NCBI GenBank assembly: GCA_037131955.1
Contig: JBAXQC010000003.1
Span: 1 to 64,000, forward strand
Source: CAIMMJ01 sp037131955
GTDB taxonomy: Bacteria; Bacteroidota; Bacteroidia; UBA4408
DNA: 64,000 bases
Direction: 5' to 3'
A program made the translations under genes and the position numbers. How positions within the stretch are numbered: position 1 is the stretch's first letter; every line of letters starts with the position of its first letter. This document shows, piece by piece, positions 51,905 through 61,586 of the stretch. Below the pieces are notes generated by a model, which was given only the letters and a program-made list of their open reading frames with translations, did not search any database and was not told the origin of the DNA.

Positions 51905-52503
51905 ACCCCGATCTAACCAGTAAAGCTCAAATAGATTATAAGCTAGTGAGAGCAGCATTAGACAATGGTGATCAAAAGGCTTATGCCGAACTTATGAGTA
52001 GGTATAAAGACTCTATTTATTTTATGCTCCTTAAAATGGTAAGGAGCAAAGACGATGCAGACGACCTAACGATAGAAGCCTTTGGGAAAGCATTTAAAAG
52101 ACTTGGTCAATACACACCTAACTATGCATTTTCTACATGGCTGTTTAAAATTGCATCCAACAACGCGATAGATTTTTTGCGTAGAAAAAAGAACATTACA
52201 TTTTCTATTAACAAAGGATTTGAAGGTGATGATGGCAGCGAAATGTCTATTGAAATAAAATCGGAAGGATTGGATCCCGAAGAAAAAATAATTAAAAAAG
52301 AAAAGGTCAAGTTGATGAGAGAGGTAGTAGAAAAGTTAAAGCCTAACTACCGACAATTGATTGAGATGAGGTACTTTGAAGAAATGAGCTACGAAGAAAT
52401 TTCTATAAAACTGGAATTGCCTTTAGGTACTGTAAAAGCTCAATTGTTTAGAGCAAGAGAACTACTTTACAACATTATGAAAAACACCAAAAATTCTATT
52501 TGA
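51895..52503 (+). CDS. RNA polymerase sigma factor, ECF (sigma-70) family
   Basis: A 202-residue sigma factor. Region 2 runs from AYAELMSRYKDSIYFMLLKMVRSKDDADDLTIEAFGKAFKRL (about residues 31-72) through YAFSTWLFKIASNNAIDFLRRKK. Region 4 has the helix-turn-helix KLKPNYRQLIEMRYFEEMSYEEISIKLELPLGTVKAQLFRARELLY. No anti-sigma factor gene lies next to it. A linker of about 40 charged residues separates the two regions, longer than in the smallest ECF factors. It is coupled to a GT2 gene upstream and rsmG downstream. Its regulon is unknown. Confidence 0.95.
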   Translation: MEINPDLTSKAQIDYKLVRAALDNGDQKAYAELMSRYKDSIYFMLLKMVRSKDDADDLTIEAFGKAFKRLGQYTPNYAFSTWLFKIASNNAIDFLRRKKNITFSINKGFEGDDGSEMSIEIKSEGLDPEEKIIKKEKVKLMREVVEKLKPNYRQLIEMRYFEEMSYEEISIKLELPLGTVKAQLFRARELLYNIMKNTKNSI

Positions 52504-52509
52504 TTTATT

Positions 52510-53175
52510 TTGGAAGATTCTCTAATTGAAAATTATTTTAATGAAATTACTCCTTTGCAAAATGAACAATTTGTAAGCTTTGAAAAATTGTTTTTAGAGG
52601 CAAATCAAAAGGTAAATTTAATAAGCAGAAAAGACCACAATAATTTTTTTACACATCACCTGCTGCACAGCTTAAGTATAGCTAATTACTTTAAATTTAA
52701 ATCAGGAACAGATGTATTAGACCTTGGAACCGGAGGAGGTTTACCTGGCATTCCACTTGCAATAATGTTTCCGGAAGTTAACTTTTTACTCTGCGATTCC
52801 ATCAAAAAAAAACTTTCAGCAGTAGATGAAATTGTAGAATCTCTTGGTTTAAAAAATGTTAGTACAGCTTGGCAAAGAGCTGAAACACTCGAAAGAAGAT
52901 TTGATTTTGTAGTGAGTAGGGCAGTTGCACCCATCGGCGATTTATGGCATTGGACAAAAAAATTGATACACAACAACCAACGCAATGAGTTTAAAAATGG
53001 TTTAATTCTGCTAAAGGGTGGCGATTTAGAAGTAGAAATAGAAAACTGGAGAAAAAGTATTTTAAAAAATAATCCAAATGCTATACTGCCAAATTTGGAA
53101 GAAATAGAACTGAAAAGTTTTAACAAGGATGAATTTTTTGTAACAAAAAAAATAATTTACATAAAGAAGTTTTAG
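52510..53175 (+). CDS. rsmG: 16S rRNA (guanine527-N7)-methyltransferase RsmG
   Basis: A 221-residue SAM-dependent enzyme that methylates G527 in the 530 loop of 16S rRNA. It begins with EKLFLEANQKVNLISRKDHNNFFTHHLLHSL, which is characteristic, then motif I VLDLGTGGGLPGIPLAIMFPE near residues 69-89, and the catalytic-site region VVSRAVAPIGDLWHW. Length fits. The start is TTG at 52510, 6 bases after the sigma factor stop; no ATG is at hand. Confidence 0.95.
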   Translation: MEDSLIENYFNEITPLQNEQFVSFEKLFLEANQKVNLISRKDHNNFFTHHLLHSLSIANYFKFKSGTDVLDLGTGGGLPGIPLAIMFPEVNFLLCDSIKKKLSAVDEIVESLGLKNVSTAWQRAETLERRFDFVVSRAVAPIGDLWHWTKKLIHNNQRNEFKNGLILLKGGDLEVEIENWRKSILKNNPNAILPNLEEIELKSFNKDEFFVTKKIIYIKKF

Positions 53176-53266
53176 TAATTAGATAGAATACTCTAATTTG
53201 GTTTGCAATTAATTAAAATGAAACTTTAACTAAACATAGTATCAGAGTTTTTAATAATTAATTTTT

Positions 53267-53274
53267 TACTTTTG
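53267..53274 (+). promoter_or_regulatory. Candidate -7 box for the FkbM methyltransferase gene
   Basis: TACTTTTG matches TAnnTTTG exactly, 60 bases before the ATG at 53335. No clear -33 TTG is seen. Confidence 0.4.
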
Positions 53275-53334
53275 CACCAGCTAAAATTCAGGAGCTTTGA
53301 GAAATAAGCAAGTTTTAGGTTTAAATATACCACT

Positions 53335-54273
53335 ATGAAAAGCATACTAAGAAATATTTTAAAAAACATTTTAAATGTTTTGATGAGTAATAAAGGCACA
53401 ATTCCTATTGCAAATTACATTTACGAAACAGGGTCATTTAAACTAAAGGATTTTTTTATTCTTAATGTTTCTCAACCTAAGTTTAATTTTAGTTGGAATT
53501 TTTCTCTACTCAATGGCAAACACATAAAGTGCAACGTAATAAATGGTCAACAAAACACTTGGCACTTTGCCACAAGCTACAAATGGCACGACTTAGGACT
53601 TAGTATAATTGAGCAACACTTGAATGAATTCTATGATTCAAATCTAACGTATATGGATATAGGTTCAAACGTTGGATTACGGTCTGTGTATTCTCTAAGT
53701 ATTGATAGAAACACCATATTAATTGACCCAAATCCCGAGGTTAATAAAATTACAAAAAGTATGATTGAGCTCAATGGTTTCAAAAACTACACTTTGGAGC
53801 AAATTGGATTATCAGACAGTGACACAGGTGGCGAATTAAAATTTTATATTTCCTCCTCAGCCTATATGAGTAGTTTTAACAAGGAGCATGCAGCACTTGA
53901 TAAAATTGTAGGAGAAATTACAATTCCTGTTACTTCTATTGATAACTATATTGCCAAACACACTAATGTTAAACCTGGAATTTTAAAAATAGATGTAGAG
54001 GGTTTTGAAATGAATGTATTGAAGGGAGCAAAAATTACTTTAGAAAAATATAAACCTGCCATCATAATTGAAATATTAGACATGGGCGAGAACAGAAATG
54101 AAATTGTAGAATATTTAGCACAATTCTCTTACCACCCTTATTTTTTGTTTGATAAAGAATTTAAGATGTTAAGGCCTCTTGTGAAAGGAGAACAAATTAC
54201 TAATCACAATTACCTGTTTATTGCAAACACAGAATTAGAAAAATATTTAAATTCAAGAAATTGCATAGAGTAA
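53335..54273 (+). CDS. FkbM family methyltransferase
   Basis: A 312-residue SAM-dependent enzyme of the FkbM group, which O-methylates sugars or polyketides. An N-terminal extension of about 95 residues precedes motif I TYMDIGSNVGLRSVYSL near residues 102-118. Further marks: ILIDPNPEVNKITKSMIELNGF, GLSDSDTGGEL, VTSIDNYIAKH, and PGILKIDVEGFEMNVLKGAK near 218-237, the core FkbM signature. It stands alone between rsmG and the convergent gcvT. Surface glycan modification is likely but not shown. Confidence 0.93.
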   Translation: MKSILRNILKNILNVLMSNKGTIPIANYIYETGSFKLKDFFILNVSQPKFNFSWNFSLLNGKHIKCNVINGQQNTWHFATSYKWHDLGLSIIEQHLNEFYDSNLTYMDIGSNVGLRSVYSLSIDRNTILIDPNPEVNKITKSMIELNGFKNYTLEQIGLSDSDTGGELKFYISSSAYMSSFNKEHAALDKIVGEITIPVTSIDNYIAKHTNVKPGILKIDVEGFEMNVLKGAKITLEKYKPAIIIEILDMGENRNEIVEYLAQFSYHPYFLFDKEFKMLRPLVKGEQITNHNYLFIANTELEKYLNSRNCIE

Positions 54274-54326
54274 GTGATTGTTTTTTTTTACCTTATAAAA
54301 TGCAATCTTAAAAAAATCTCCTAAGC

Positions 54327-55409
54327 CTACTTCTTTAAAAATGGCAATTTCACCACTTTTGCTTTCAAACTTTTATCTCTTACTGAAATAAATATTTCAC
54401 TATCAACTTTTGCATAGTTGGTATTTATGTATGCCATTCCAATTGCTTGTTTAAGTGTTGGAGATTGCGTGCCGCTGGTAACTTTTCCTATTTCATTTCC
54501 ACTTTCATCTACCACTAAATAATCATGGCGAGGTATGCCTTTATCTTCCATCACAAAACCAACTAATTTTTGTTTTACGCCGGCTTCTTTTTGTGCTTTA
54601 AATTTTTCAGAAGAAACAAAGTCTTTCGTAAATTTTGTAATCCAACCCAAGCCAGCTTCAATTGGAGAAGTGGTATCGTTTATGTCGTTTCCATACAAAC
54701 AAAAGCCCATTTCTAATCTTAATGTATCTCTGGCGCCAAGACCAATAGGAGCAATACCAAAATTTTTACCCGCCTCAAAAACAGCATTCCACAATTTTTC
54801 TGCGTCTTTATTGTCTACATAAATTTCAAAACCACCTGCTCCTGTATAGCCTGTTGCCGAGACTAATACATTTTCTAATCCTGCAAACACACCTTTTTTA
54901 AATGTATAATATTCCATTGCACTCAAATCAATTTCCGTTAACACTTGCAATGCCTCTGCTGCTTTAGGTCCTTGCACTGCCAATAATGAAGTTTGCTCCG
55001 AAATGTTTTTCATATCAACACCCATAGTGTTGTAGTGCATTATATGGTTCCAATCTTTTTCTATGTTTGAAGCATTCACTACCAACATATACGTTTTTTC
55101 ATCAATTCTATATACCAACAAATCATCAACTATACCGCCGTTTTCATTTGGTAAGCACGAATACTGAATTTTTCCATCTACTAAAATACTTGCATCGTTA
55201 CTTGTTACTTTCTGGATAAGCGCTAGAGCATTTTCTCCTTTTAAAATAAATTCACCCATGTGCGAAACATCAAACACACCCATTGAATTTCTAACGGTTT
55301 CGTGTTCCACGTTAATGCCTGCATAATTTATTGGCATGTTGTATCCTGCAAAGGGAGCCATTTTTGCTCCTAATGATTGATGAATGTGAGTAAGTGCTGT
55401 GTCTTTCAT
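54327..55409 (-). CDS. gcvT: Glycine cleavage system aminomethyltransferase (T-protein)
   Basis: A 360-residue enzyme that passes the aminomethyl group from the lipoyl H-protein to tetrahydrofolate, releasing ammonia. Motifs: MAPFAGYNMPINYAGINVEHETVRNSMGVFDVSHMGEF at residues 16-53, QYSCLPNENGGIVDDLLVYR, GYTGAGGFEIY near 189-199, and GARDTLRLEMGFCLYGNDI near 226-244. Length is usual. gcvH and gcvP are not in the window. It shares its strand with a GT4 gene 9 bases upstream; that link is probably not functional. Confidence 0.98.
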   Translation of the reverse strand: MKDTALTHIHQSLGAKMAPFAGYNMPINYAGINVEHETVRNSMGVFDVSHMGEFILKGENALALIQKVTSNDASILVDGKIQYSCLPNENGGIVDDLLVYRIDEKTYMLVVNASNIEKDWNHIMHYNTMGVDMKNISEQTSLLAVQGPKAAEALQVLTEIDLSAMEYYTFKKGVFAGLENVLVSATGYTGAGGFEIYVDNKDAEKLWNAVFEAGKNFGIAPIGLGARDTLRLEMGFCLYGNDINDTTSPIEAGLGWITKFTKDFVSSEKFKAQKEAGVKQKLVGFVMEDKGIPRHDYLVVDESGNEIGKVTSGTQSPTLKQAIGMAYINTNYAKVDSEIFISVRDKSLKAKVVKLPFLKK

Positions 55410-55418
55410 GATTATTGT

Positions 55419-56483
55419 TTAAGAAAAGAGATGAATAAAATTTTGTGAATTAGATTTAACTGAATAATTATTTTCTATTTTATGTCTTGTAGCTTTTGAA
55501 ATTTCTTGCAACAGATTTTCATCCAACAACAACTTCTCTAAATTGTTGGACCAATCTTGTTGATTGCTGCAAATAAAACCATTTATTCCGTGGTCAACAA
55601 TTTTTGTATTTACGCCTACAGGAGAAACAAGGGCAGGAATTCCCAAACTCATGTATTGCAATGCCTTGAAGCCGCATTTGCCATTGGCCCATAAATCATC
55701 TTTTAGTGGCATTACACCAACATCCATTTTTAGCAAATCTTCAATTTCAGTTTTTTTGTTCCATTTTAGATATCTAAATGATTTTAAATCAAGTTCTGGA
55801 GATTCATCTGATATTACTAAAAACTCAAATTCGTATTTTTTTTCTAAATCAGATATCACGTCGTACAATTCCATTAAATACCTATTTGTAGAGTGTGAAC
55901 CCGTCCAACCAATTACAAATTTTCCTTTTTGATGAATTTTAATTTTATTGTGGTGGTTTTCTGTGTCGATGGTGGTGGGATTATACACAACATTTTTGTT
56001 GTATTGTTTTGCAAAATTGCATAAGTACTCGTTACCACAAGAAACTTTATAAGCCCATTTGCAAATGTATTTAGTATTGGTATAAAATTTAAATGCCGAA
56101 AAAAATTTGTTAGCCTCGGAATAATTTTTTAGCCAAATGGCGTCGTCAAAATCATACACAATTTTTTTTCGGAAAATTTTTGCAATTAAAAACTCAAAAA
56201 TTGGCGGGCCAAGCGGTGCTGCTTCGCGATGAATAAAAATATAATCGAATTTTCTTAATGAAAAAAGTAAAATAAAGCGGTTTAAGTATCCTTTTAAAAT
56301 TCGCAAAAACTTTGAAAAATAATGTCCTGGTTGGTAGAGTTTTTTCCAAGCATTGTAAGATAAAAAACCATAAGTATCAAATTCTATGTTGTTTTGTTTT
56401 AATAAATGAAAGTACTGCTCAAACCTAAATCTTTGGCTGGCAGCTTCTTTCAATGGATAAGGAAACAAAAACATCACCCTCAT
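55419..56483 (-). CDS. Glycosyltransferase family 4-like protein
   Basis: A 354-residue GT-B fold enzyme. The N-terminal half holds FPYPLKEAASQRFRFEQYFHLL and the segment IFIHREAAPLGPPIFEFL, then KIVYDFDDAIWLKNYSEANKFF, typical of a Bacteroidota GT group. The C-terminal donor domain has FVIGWTGSHSTNRYL, VGVMPLKDDLWANGKCGFKALQYMSLGIPALVSPVGVN (the nucleotide-sugar site) and a closing helix. It probably makes a surface polysaccharide or lipopolysaccharide part. It is the first gene of a two-gene strand with gcvT and is divergent from the ABC exporter gene. Confidence 0.92.
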   Translation of the reverse strand: MRVMFLFPYPLKEAASQRFRFEQYFHLLKQNNIEFDTYGFLSYNAWKKLYQPGHYFSKFLRILKGYLNRFILLFSLRKFDYIFIHREAAPLGPPIFEFLIAKIFRKKIVYDFDDAIWLKNYSEANKFFSAFKFYTNTKYICKWAYKVSCGNEYLCNFAKQYNKNVVYNPTTIDTENHHNKIKIHQKGKFVIGWTGSHSTNRYLMELYDVISDLEKKYEFEFLVISDESPELDLKSFRYLKWNKKTEIEDLLKMDVGVMPLKDDLWANGKCGFKALQYMSLGIPALVSPVGVNTKIVDHGINGFICSNQQDWSNNLEKLLLDENLLQEISKATRHKIENNYSVKSNSQNFIHLFS

Positions 56484-56588
56484 AATTGGCGCAAAGATAT
56501 ATTTATTGTGATGATTTTTATGACAATTAAATGAAATAAGTTGACGTGCTTATTCGTCTTAAAAAAGTAATTTTGAAAAATTTTTAAA

Positions 56589-58397
56589 ATGGCAAAAAAG
56601 AAAACATCTGAAGACGATAATCTGCCCAAATTTAAGTTCAATAAAGAATCTCTAAAGAAAACAGCAAAAATATATGATTTCTTGGCTCCCTTTAAATGGA
56701 AATTTATTGTTGGTTTAATTTGTTTAGTTGGAACCGGATTAACTGCAATTGCTTTTCCAAAACTAATGGGCAGTTTGATAGATGCAAGCAATATTTCTCT
56801 TGAACAAATAAATTCTGTTGGAATTTATTTGATATTACTTTTTGCAGCACAAGCCATTTTTTCATTTTTTAGGGTGGCTCTTTTTGTAGAAGTTACAGAG
56901 GGAATGTTGGCAAACATGAGAAATGCTACATACAGCAATTTAATTCAGTTGCCAATGGTATTCTTTAGCAACAGAAGAGTAGGAGAGTTGAACAGCCGAC
57001 TATCTAGTGATTTGAGTCAAATACAAGACACATTTACAACAAGTATTGCAGAATTTCTAAGGCAGCTAATAATTATTATAGGAGGAATTACAGCTTTGTT
57101 TTTTACATCAATTAAGCTTGCATTAGCTATGCTTGCTGTTATTCCTTTGGTTGCAATTATAGCGGTAGTATTTGGGCGTTACATTAGAAATTTTTCAAAA
57201 AAAGTTCAAGATAAAATTGCCGAATCTAACACCATCGTTGATGAAACTCTTCAGGGTATCGCAAATGTAAAATCTTTTGTGAACGAATGGTTCGAAGTTA
57301 AGCGATACAAAAACAGCACCAATCAAATAAAAGAGATTGCTATAAAAGGAGGGAGGCTTAGAGGTGCATTTTTTTCGTTTATAATTTTTTGTTTATTTGG
57401 TGCAATCATTTTACTTATTTGGTATGCAGTAAGATTAGAAAGTCAAGGTGAACTTAGTCATGGTTTGATGATTCAATTTATGCTCTACACTGTTTTTGTT
57501 GGTGCAAGCATTGGTGGAATTGCAGAACAGTATGCACAAATACAAAAAGCATTAGGAGCTACTGAAAGAGTTTTAGATTTACTGAACGAAATCCGCGAGC
57601 AAATTACCATTGATGCCAATGCAGAAACCTTTAATAACCTACCAAGGTTAAAGGGTGAAGTAGAATTTAGCAATATAACTTTTGCTTATCCCTCACGAGA
57701 CGATAGTCCTGTTTTACGTGATTTTTCTTTTAAAGCAAAAATCGGCCAAAGCATTGCCATTGTTGGACCAAGTGGAGCAGGAAAATCTACAATAATCTCT
57801 TTGTTGTTGCAATTTTATCATCCTCAAAATGGTAAAATTATTTTTGATGGAAAAGACTCCATTGAATTTTCTTTGTCGCACCTCAGAAACAACATGGCAA
57901 TTGTTCCTCAAGATGTTTTATTGTTTGGCGGAACAATAAAAGAAAACATTGCATATGGAATGACCAACGCAACCGAGGCACAAATTGAAGATGCCGCAAA
58001 AAAAGCAAACGCCCACTTGTTTATTGATTCTTTTCCAGAAAAATACAATACTGTTGTTGGCGAAAGAGGTGTAAAACTTAGCGGAGGACAAAGGCAAAGA
58101 ATTGCCATTGCCAGAGCTGTTTTAAAAAATCCTGCCATTTTGCTATTAGATGAAGCTACCAGTTCATTGGATTCAGAATCGGAAAGATTAGTGCAAGAAG
58201 CATTAGATTTGTTGATGGTAGGAAGAACAACATTTATTGTTGCACACCGCCTCTCAACCATTAGAAATGTTAACTTAATAATGGTTATAGACAAAGGAGC
58301 ACTAGTTGAATTAGGTTCGCACCAGGAATTAATTTTAAAAGAAAATGGATTGTATAGGCAGTTGAGCAAATTGCAGTACAGTGTTGATACGTTTTAA
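56589..58397 (+). CDS. ABC exporter, ATPase and permease fused (MsbA-like)
   Basis: A 602-residue half transporter that works as a dimer. Six helices occupy residues about 30-320, with the coupling segment LMGSLIDASN and RVGELNSRLSSDLSQIQDTFTTS. The ATPase follows: Walker A GPSGAGKSTIISLL near residue 395, Q-loop VPQDVLLFGGTIKENIAYG, signature LSGGQRQRIAIARA, Walker B ILLLDEATSSLDSES and the H-loop VAHRLSTI. It resembles MsbA and lipid or drug exporters. A lipid role is plausible given the nearby glycosyltransferase, but the cargo is not known. A rhomboid gene follows 39 bases later. Confidence 0.95.
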   Translation: MAKKKTSEDDNLPKFKFNKESLKKTAKIYDFLAPFKWKFIVGLICLVGTGLTAIAFPKLMGSLIDASNISLEQINSVGIYLILLFAAQAIFSFFRVALFVEVTEGMLANMRNATYSNLIQLPMVFFSNRRVGELNSRLSSDLSQIQDTFTTSIAEFLRQLIIIIGGITALFFTSIKLALAMLAVIPLVAIIAVVFGRYIRNFSKKVQDKIAESNTIVDETLQGIANVKSFVNEWFEVKRYKNSTNQIKEIAIKGGRLRGAFFSFIIFCLFGAIILLIWYAVRLESQGELSHGLMIQFMLYTVFVGASIGGIAEQYAQIQKALGATERVLDLLNEIREQITIDANAETFNNLPRLKGEVEFSNITFAYPSRDDSPVLRDFSFKAKIGQSIAIVGPSGAGKSTIISLLLQFYHPQNGKIIFDGKDSIEFSLSHLRNNMAIVPQDVLLFGGTIKENIAYGMTNATEAQIEDAAKKANAHLFIDSFPEKYNTVVGERGVKLSGGQRQRIAIARAVLKNPAILLLDEATSSLDSESERLVQEALDLLMVGRTTFIVAHRLSTIRNVNLIMVIDKGALVELGSHQELILKENGLYRQLSKLQYSVDTF

Positions 58398-58436
58398 GCA
58401 ATTATGACATAATTATTTTTTGGCAGAGTAATTGAA

Positions 58437-59183
58437 ATGTTGTCAAACATGGAAATTGCCACGAACAAAGAACGCAAATGGTATTTAATTTTATTTTTTC
58501 CAATTGTGTTTGTTGCTATAATTTTACTGGTAAAGCTTATTGAGATAGGTTCAGATATAAACTTTTACGAATATGGAATTTATCCCAGAAGAATTAGGGG
58601 ATTAGTGGGGATTTTCTTTGCTCCAATTTTACACGGAGATTTTTCTCATATAATTTCAAATGCTATTCCTTTATTGGTATTGGGTGGAGGTTTGTTTTAT
58701 TACTTTAAAGATTTAGGGTATAAAGTTTTTTTTTCTATATATTTTGCAACAGGCTTGTGGGTTTGGGTTGCCGCTCGGCCAAGCTATCATATTGGTGCAA
58801 GCGGCGTGGTTTATGGCCTTGTAACATTTTTTATTTTAAGTGCAATACTAAGAAAGAATAAACATCTTTTATTTTTTTCGTTTTTGGTAATTTTCTTGTA
58901 CGGTAGTTTAATATGGGGTATTTTCCCTCTTAAAGCACAAATTTCTTGGGAAAGCCATTTAATGGGGGGAATAGCGGGATTGTTTATGGCTTGGTATTAC
59001 AGAAAAATAGGAATTCAAAAAGAAAAATATTCTTGGGAGATAAATCCTGCTAGTGATGATGAAATTGATTTTGATTGGAGCGGAAATCCTAATTCGTTAG
59101 AAGAAGATTCAAAAGAAATAATAAAAACAGAAAACGATCCAATAAAGATTGTTTATCATATAAGAGGTGAAAGCGATAAGTGA
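58437..59183 (+). CDS. Rhomboid family intramembrane serine protease
   Basis: A 248-residue membrane protein with six predicted helices. The first helix is followed by FAPILHGDFSHIISNAIPLLVLGGG (residues 61-85), the family's HxxxN-like region. The catalytic serine is Ser122 in HIGASGVVYG and the catalytic histidine His174 in WESHLMGG, so the dyad is complete. A charged cytoplasmic tail of about 55 residues (DDEIDFDW, IIKTENDP) follows. Rhomboids cut substrates within the membrane. It may be cotranscribed with the upstream ABC exporter. No substrate is evident. Confidence 0.94.
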   Translation: MLSNMEIATNKERKWYLILFFPIVFVAIILLVKLIEIGSDINFYEYGIYPRRIRGLVGIFFAPILHGDFSHIISNAIPLLVLGGGLFYYFKDLGYKVFFSIYFATGLWVWVAARPSYHIGASGVVYGLVTFFILSAILRKNKHLLFFSFLVIFLYGSLIWGIFPLKAQISWESHLMGGIAGLFMAWYYRKIGIQKEKYSWEINPASDDEIDFDWSGNPNSLEEDSKEIIKTENDPIKIVYHIRGESDK

Positions 59184-59189
59184 TTGATT

Positions 59190-60785
59190 TTAATTATCCA
59201 CAAAATACATATCAATCATTCCTTTGTTTTTAGCATCAACTTTTCCTCGATGACTAAAAGTGAAATCCTTTTTAACTAATTCATAAGTAGAACTCGAAAT
59301 ATTTATTTTTCCGGGCAAGCTGTTCTGTTCCATTCTTGCAGCAGTATTCACAGTGTCACCCCAAATGTCGTATGCAAATTTTTTAACTCCCACAATTCCT
59401 GCTACCACAGGTCCACTGTGAACTCCTATTCTAATTCCCGCTTTATTCTCAGATCTTGTGCCAAAAACCGAATCAGTGGAGTTCATGAAGTTTACTATAT
59501 CTTTCGCTGCATTAATAATCGATACAGCATGATTTTTATTTTCATTAGGTAGTCCACTTACAGCCAGGTAAGCATCTCCAATTGTTTTGATTTTTTCGAG
59601 ATTATGTTTTTCAATTATTGTATCAAATGCTTTAAAACATTTATCTATTTCTTCAACAAGTTCCTTTGGACTTAACTTTTCGCTTATTCCAGTAAAGTTC
59701 ACAAAATCGGTAAATAGAACACTAACGTTTTCGTATTGACGTGCCTCTGAATTTCCATTTTGCTTTAATTCGTTTGCTATTTCAACAGGTAAAATATTAT
59801 GTAATAAATCTTCAGTTTTTTGTTTTTCTTTTTCTAGCTTGTGATTGCTGATATTTAATTTTCTATTGTATTTTTTTTGATTATTGTAGTTTCTATAAAT
59901 TAAGAAAACTGAAATTAAAAGAAGTATGAAACCAATAACAAAACCATTTCTTTGAATGTTTTTAAGTTCTATTTCTTTTTTTTGATTTAAAATTTTTACT
60001 TGTTGAATTTTCTTTTCTCTATCAGTGACCAATAGTTTTGCTTCAGAAATTTGCTTTTGTTGTTCAACTATCCTAAGTTGTTTTTCTTTTTCTTTTTTTT
60101 CGGCAGTTTCTTTTAAAAGAGCCATCTTCTGAAGTTCTTTTTGTTTGTTAGATATTTCTAACTCTTGTTCTTTAATTGTTAATTCTTGACTTTTCTTTTG
60201 AAGTTTTTCATTGCTCAATTGTTCTTTGATAATTAATTGTGTTTCCTTTTTTTTGAAATCACTTTTCATTTCATTTTTCACCTTTTCATTTTGGAGCACA
60301 CTGTCTTTAAGTGAAATATTGTTTTTTACGTCTTTTTGATATTCTGATGCTTTTGGAAAATAAGAAAGTTTTGAATAAACCTTGGCCATGTCATCGGTAA
60401 CTAATGCAATACCTCTTTTATAGTTGAGTTCTTCATAAATTTCTTTTGCTTTTTCAAAATTTTGAGATGCTTCGGGATACCTAAACCGTGAATAACAATT
60501 TAAACCTTTGGCATGGAATCCTTTTGCCAAGTATAATTTGTTGTTTAGTTGAATTGCAAGTTCAATGAGTTTTTCTGCTAATTTTGTTCCTTCTTCTGGA
60601 TTGAGCTTTTGTGATATTAATGATTGTGTTTCTAAATTTTTTAATTGAGTGGTATCAGAATTATTCTGAATATTCAAAACTATAAATTTGTTTTTTGAAC
60701 TAGAATTTTCAACACCTAATAATAGAAAAACACAAAACGAGAATATTATTATCACTAAATTTTTTATGTGATTGTTGGGTATCAT
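59190..60785 (-). CDS. Class III adenylate/guanylate cyclase with TPR, coiled coil and one transmembrane helix
   Basis: A 531-residue protein. It has an N-terminal signal/anchor (IKNLVIIIFSFCVFLLLGV), a short TPR region (ASQNFEKAKEIYEELNYKRG), a long coiled coil (about residues 165-280, rich in K/E/Q), a transmembrane helix (GFVIGFILLLISVFLIYRNY) and a cytoplasmic catalytic domain from about 345. Catalytic marks: FTDFVNFTG (first metal Asp), KTIGDAYLAVSG (adenine Lys and second Asp) and YDIWGDTVNTAARME (Asp for adenine, Asn and Arg for the transition state). This set indicates cAMP rather than cGMP. It is transcribed behind a TPR gene. Confidence 0.93.
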   Translation of the reverse strand: MIPNNHIKNLVIIIFSFCVFLLLGVENSSSKNKFIVLNIQNNSDTTQLKNLETQSLISQKLNPEEGTKLAEKLIELAIQLNNKLYLAKGFHAKGLNCYSRFRYPEASQNFEKAKEIYEELNYKRGIALVTDDMAKVYSKLSYFPKASEYQKDVKNNISLKDSVLQNEKVKNEMKSDFKKKETQLIIKEQLSNEKLQKKSQELTIKEQELEISNKQKELQKMALLKETAEKKEKEKQLRIVEQQKQISEAKLLVTDREKKIQQVKILNQKKEIELKNIQRNGFVIGFILLLISVFLIYRNYNNQKKYNRKLNISNHKLEKEKQKTEDLLHNILPVEIANELKQNGNSEARQYENVSVLFTDFVNFTGISEKLSPKELVEEIDKCFKAFDTIIEKHNLEKIKTIGDAYLAVSGLPNENKNHAVSIINAAKDIVNFMNSTDSVFGTRSENKAGIRIGVHSGPVVAGIVGVKKFAYDIWGDTVNTAARMEQNSLPGKINISSSTYELVKKDFTFSHRGKVDAKNKGMIDMYFVDN

Positions 60786-60793
60786 TTTTTTAT

Positions 60794-61414
60794 CTATTCC
60801 AAAGTTTTAAGTCCTTCTAATGCAGTTTCGTCGTTTGGATAAAAAATGAGTGCTTTACTATAATATTCCTTTGCTTCTATGTTCTTTTTTAGTTTTTCTT
60901 TGGTTAGTGCTAAAATTATTACAGTATCATAATTAAATGGATAGAGACCATAAACTTTTTCAAAATACTTTTCGGCGTTGTTATAATCATTTCTATTAAA
61001 ATAGATTAGTCCCACAAAATAGTTTACCGTGGAGTTTTTATCATCTATTTTTAAAATTTCTAAATACTGTTCTAATACCTTATCCCAATAGGCCAATGCA
61101 GATGCTGGCAGTACATATCCCAATCTACTCTCTATTGAATTTGGTTTTAATTGTATGGCAATGTTGTAGTATTTTTGAGATTTTTCATAACTTGCAGAAT
61201 AATAGTATAGCCAACCTAATCGGACATTTACTTCGTAAAATTTAGCATCATATACTTGCATTAAATCGGCGATTGCTTTGGAATAATCTTTATTCCCTTC
61301 GCTTATGTAACTATTTGCAAAAGCTTGAGGTATAGAAATTTTGTTTTGTGAAAATACACTTTGCGAAGTAAGCAGAATAAGAAGGCAAAATAATTTCAAA
61401 CTACATTTTGTCAT
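60794..61414 (-). CDS. Exported TPR protein
   Basis: A 206-residue protein with a signal peptide (MTKCSLKLFCLLILLTSQSVFSQ) and about five TPR units, including SYEKSQKYYNIAIQLKPNSIE, LEQYLEILKIDDKNSTVNY and DYNNAEKYFEKVYGLYPFNYD. It would be a periplasmic scaffold. It is 8 bases upstream of the TPR-cyclase gene, so the two probably form a signalling pair, with this protein sensing or holding a partner outside the membrane. That pairing is inference. Confidence 0.88.
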   Translation of the reverse strand: MTKCSLKLFCLLILLTSQSVFSQNKISIPQAFANSYISEGNKDYSKAIADLMQVYDAKFYEVNVRLGWLYYYSASYEKSQKYYNIAIQLKPNSIESRLGYVLPASALAYWDKVLEQYLEILKIDDKNSTVNYFVGLIYFNRNDYNNAEKYFEKVYGLYPFNYDTVIILALTKEKLKKNIEAKEYYSKALIFYPNDETALEGLKTLE

Positions 61415-61586
61415 TTTATTAATTTTATTTTTGATAAATCTACTGCAAAAAAATTTCTTTTAATTCTAAAACTCATATGAAATAGTTGCAAAAAATAATA
61501 GTTATTATTTCTATATTATTAGTTTGTAAAAATTACTTACTTAGTAAAGCAATAAAAAATTTTATAGTTTTATAAAAGAATAAACT

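Noticed and set aside
57908..58369. 153-codon minus-strand frame opposite the ABC exporter
   Set aside because: It lies fully inside the conserved ATPase and is a shadow.
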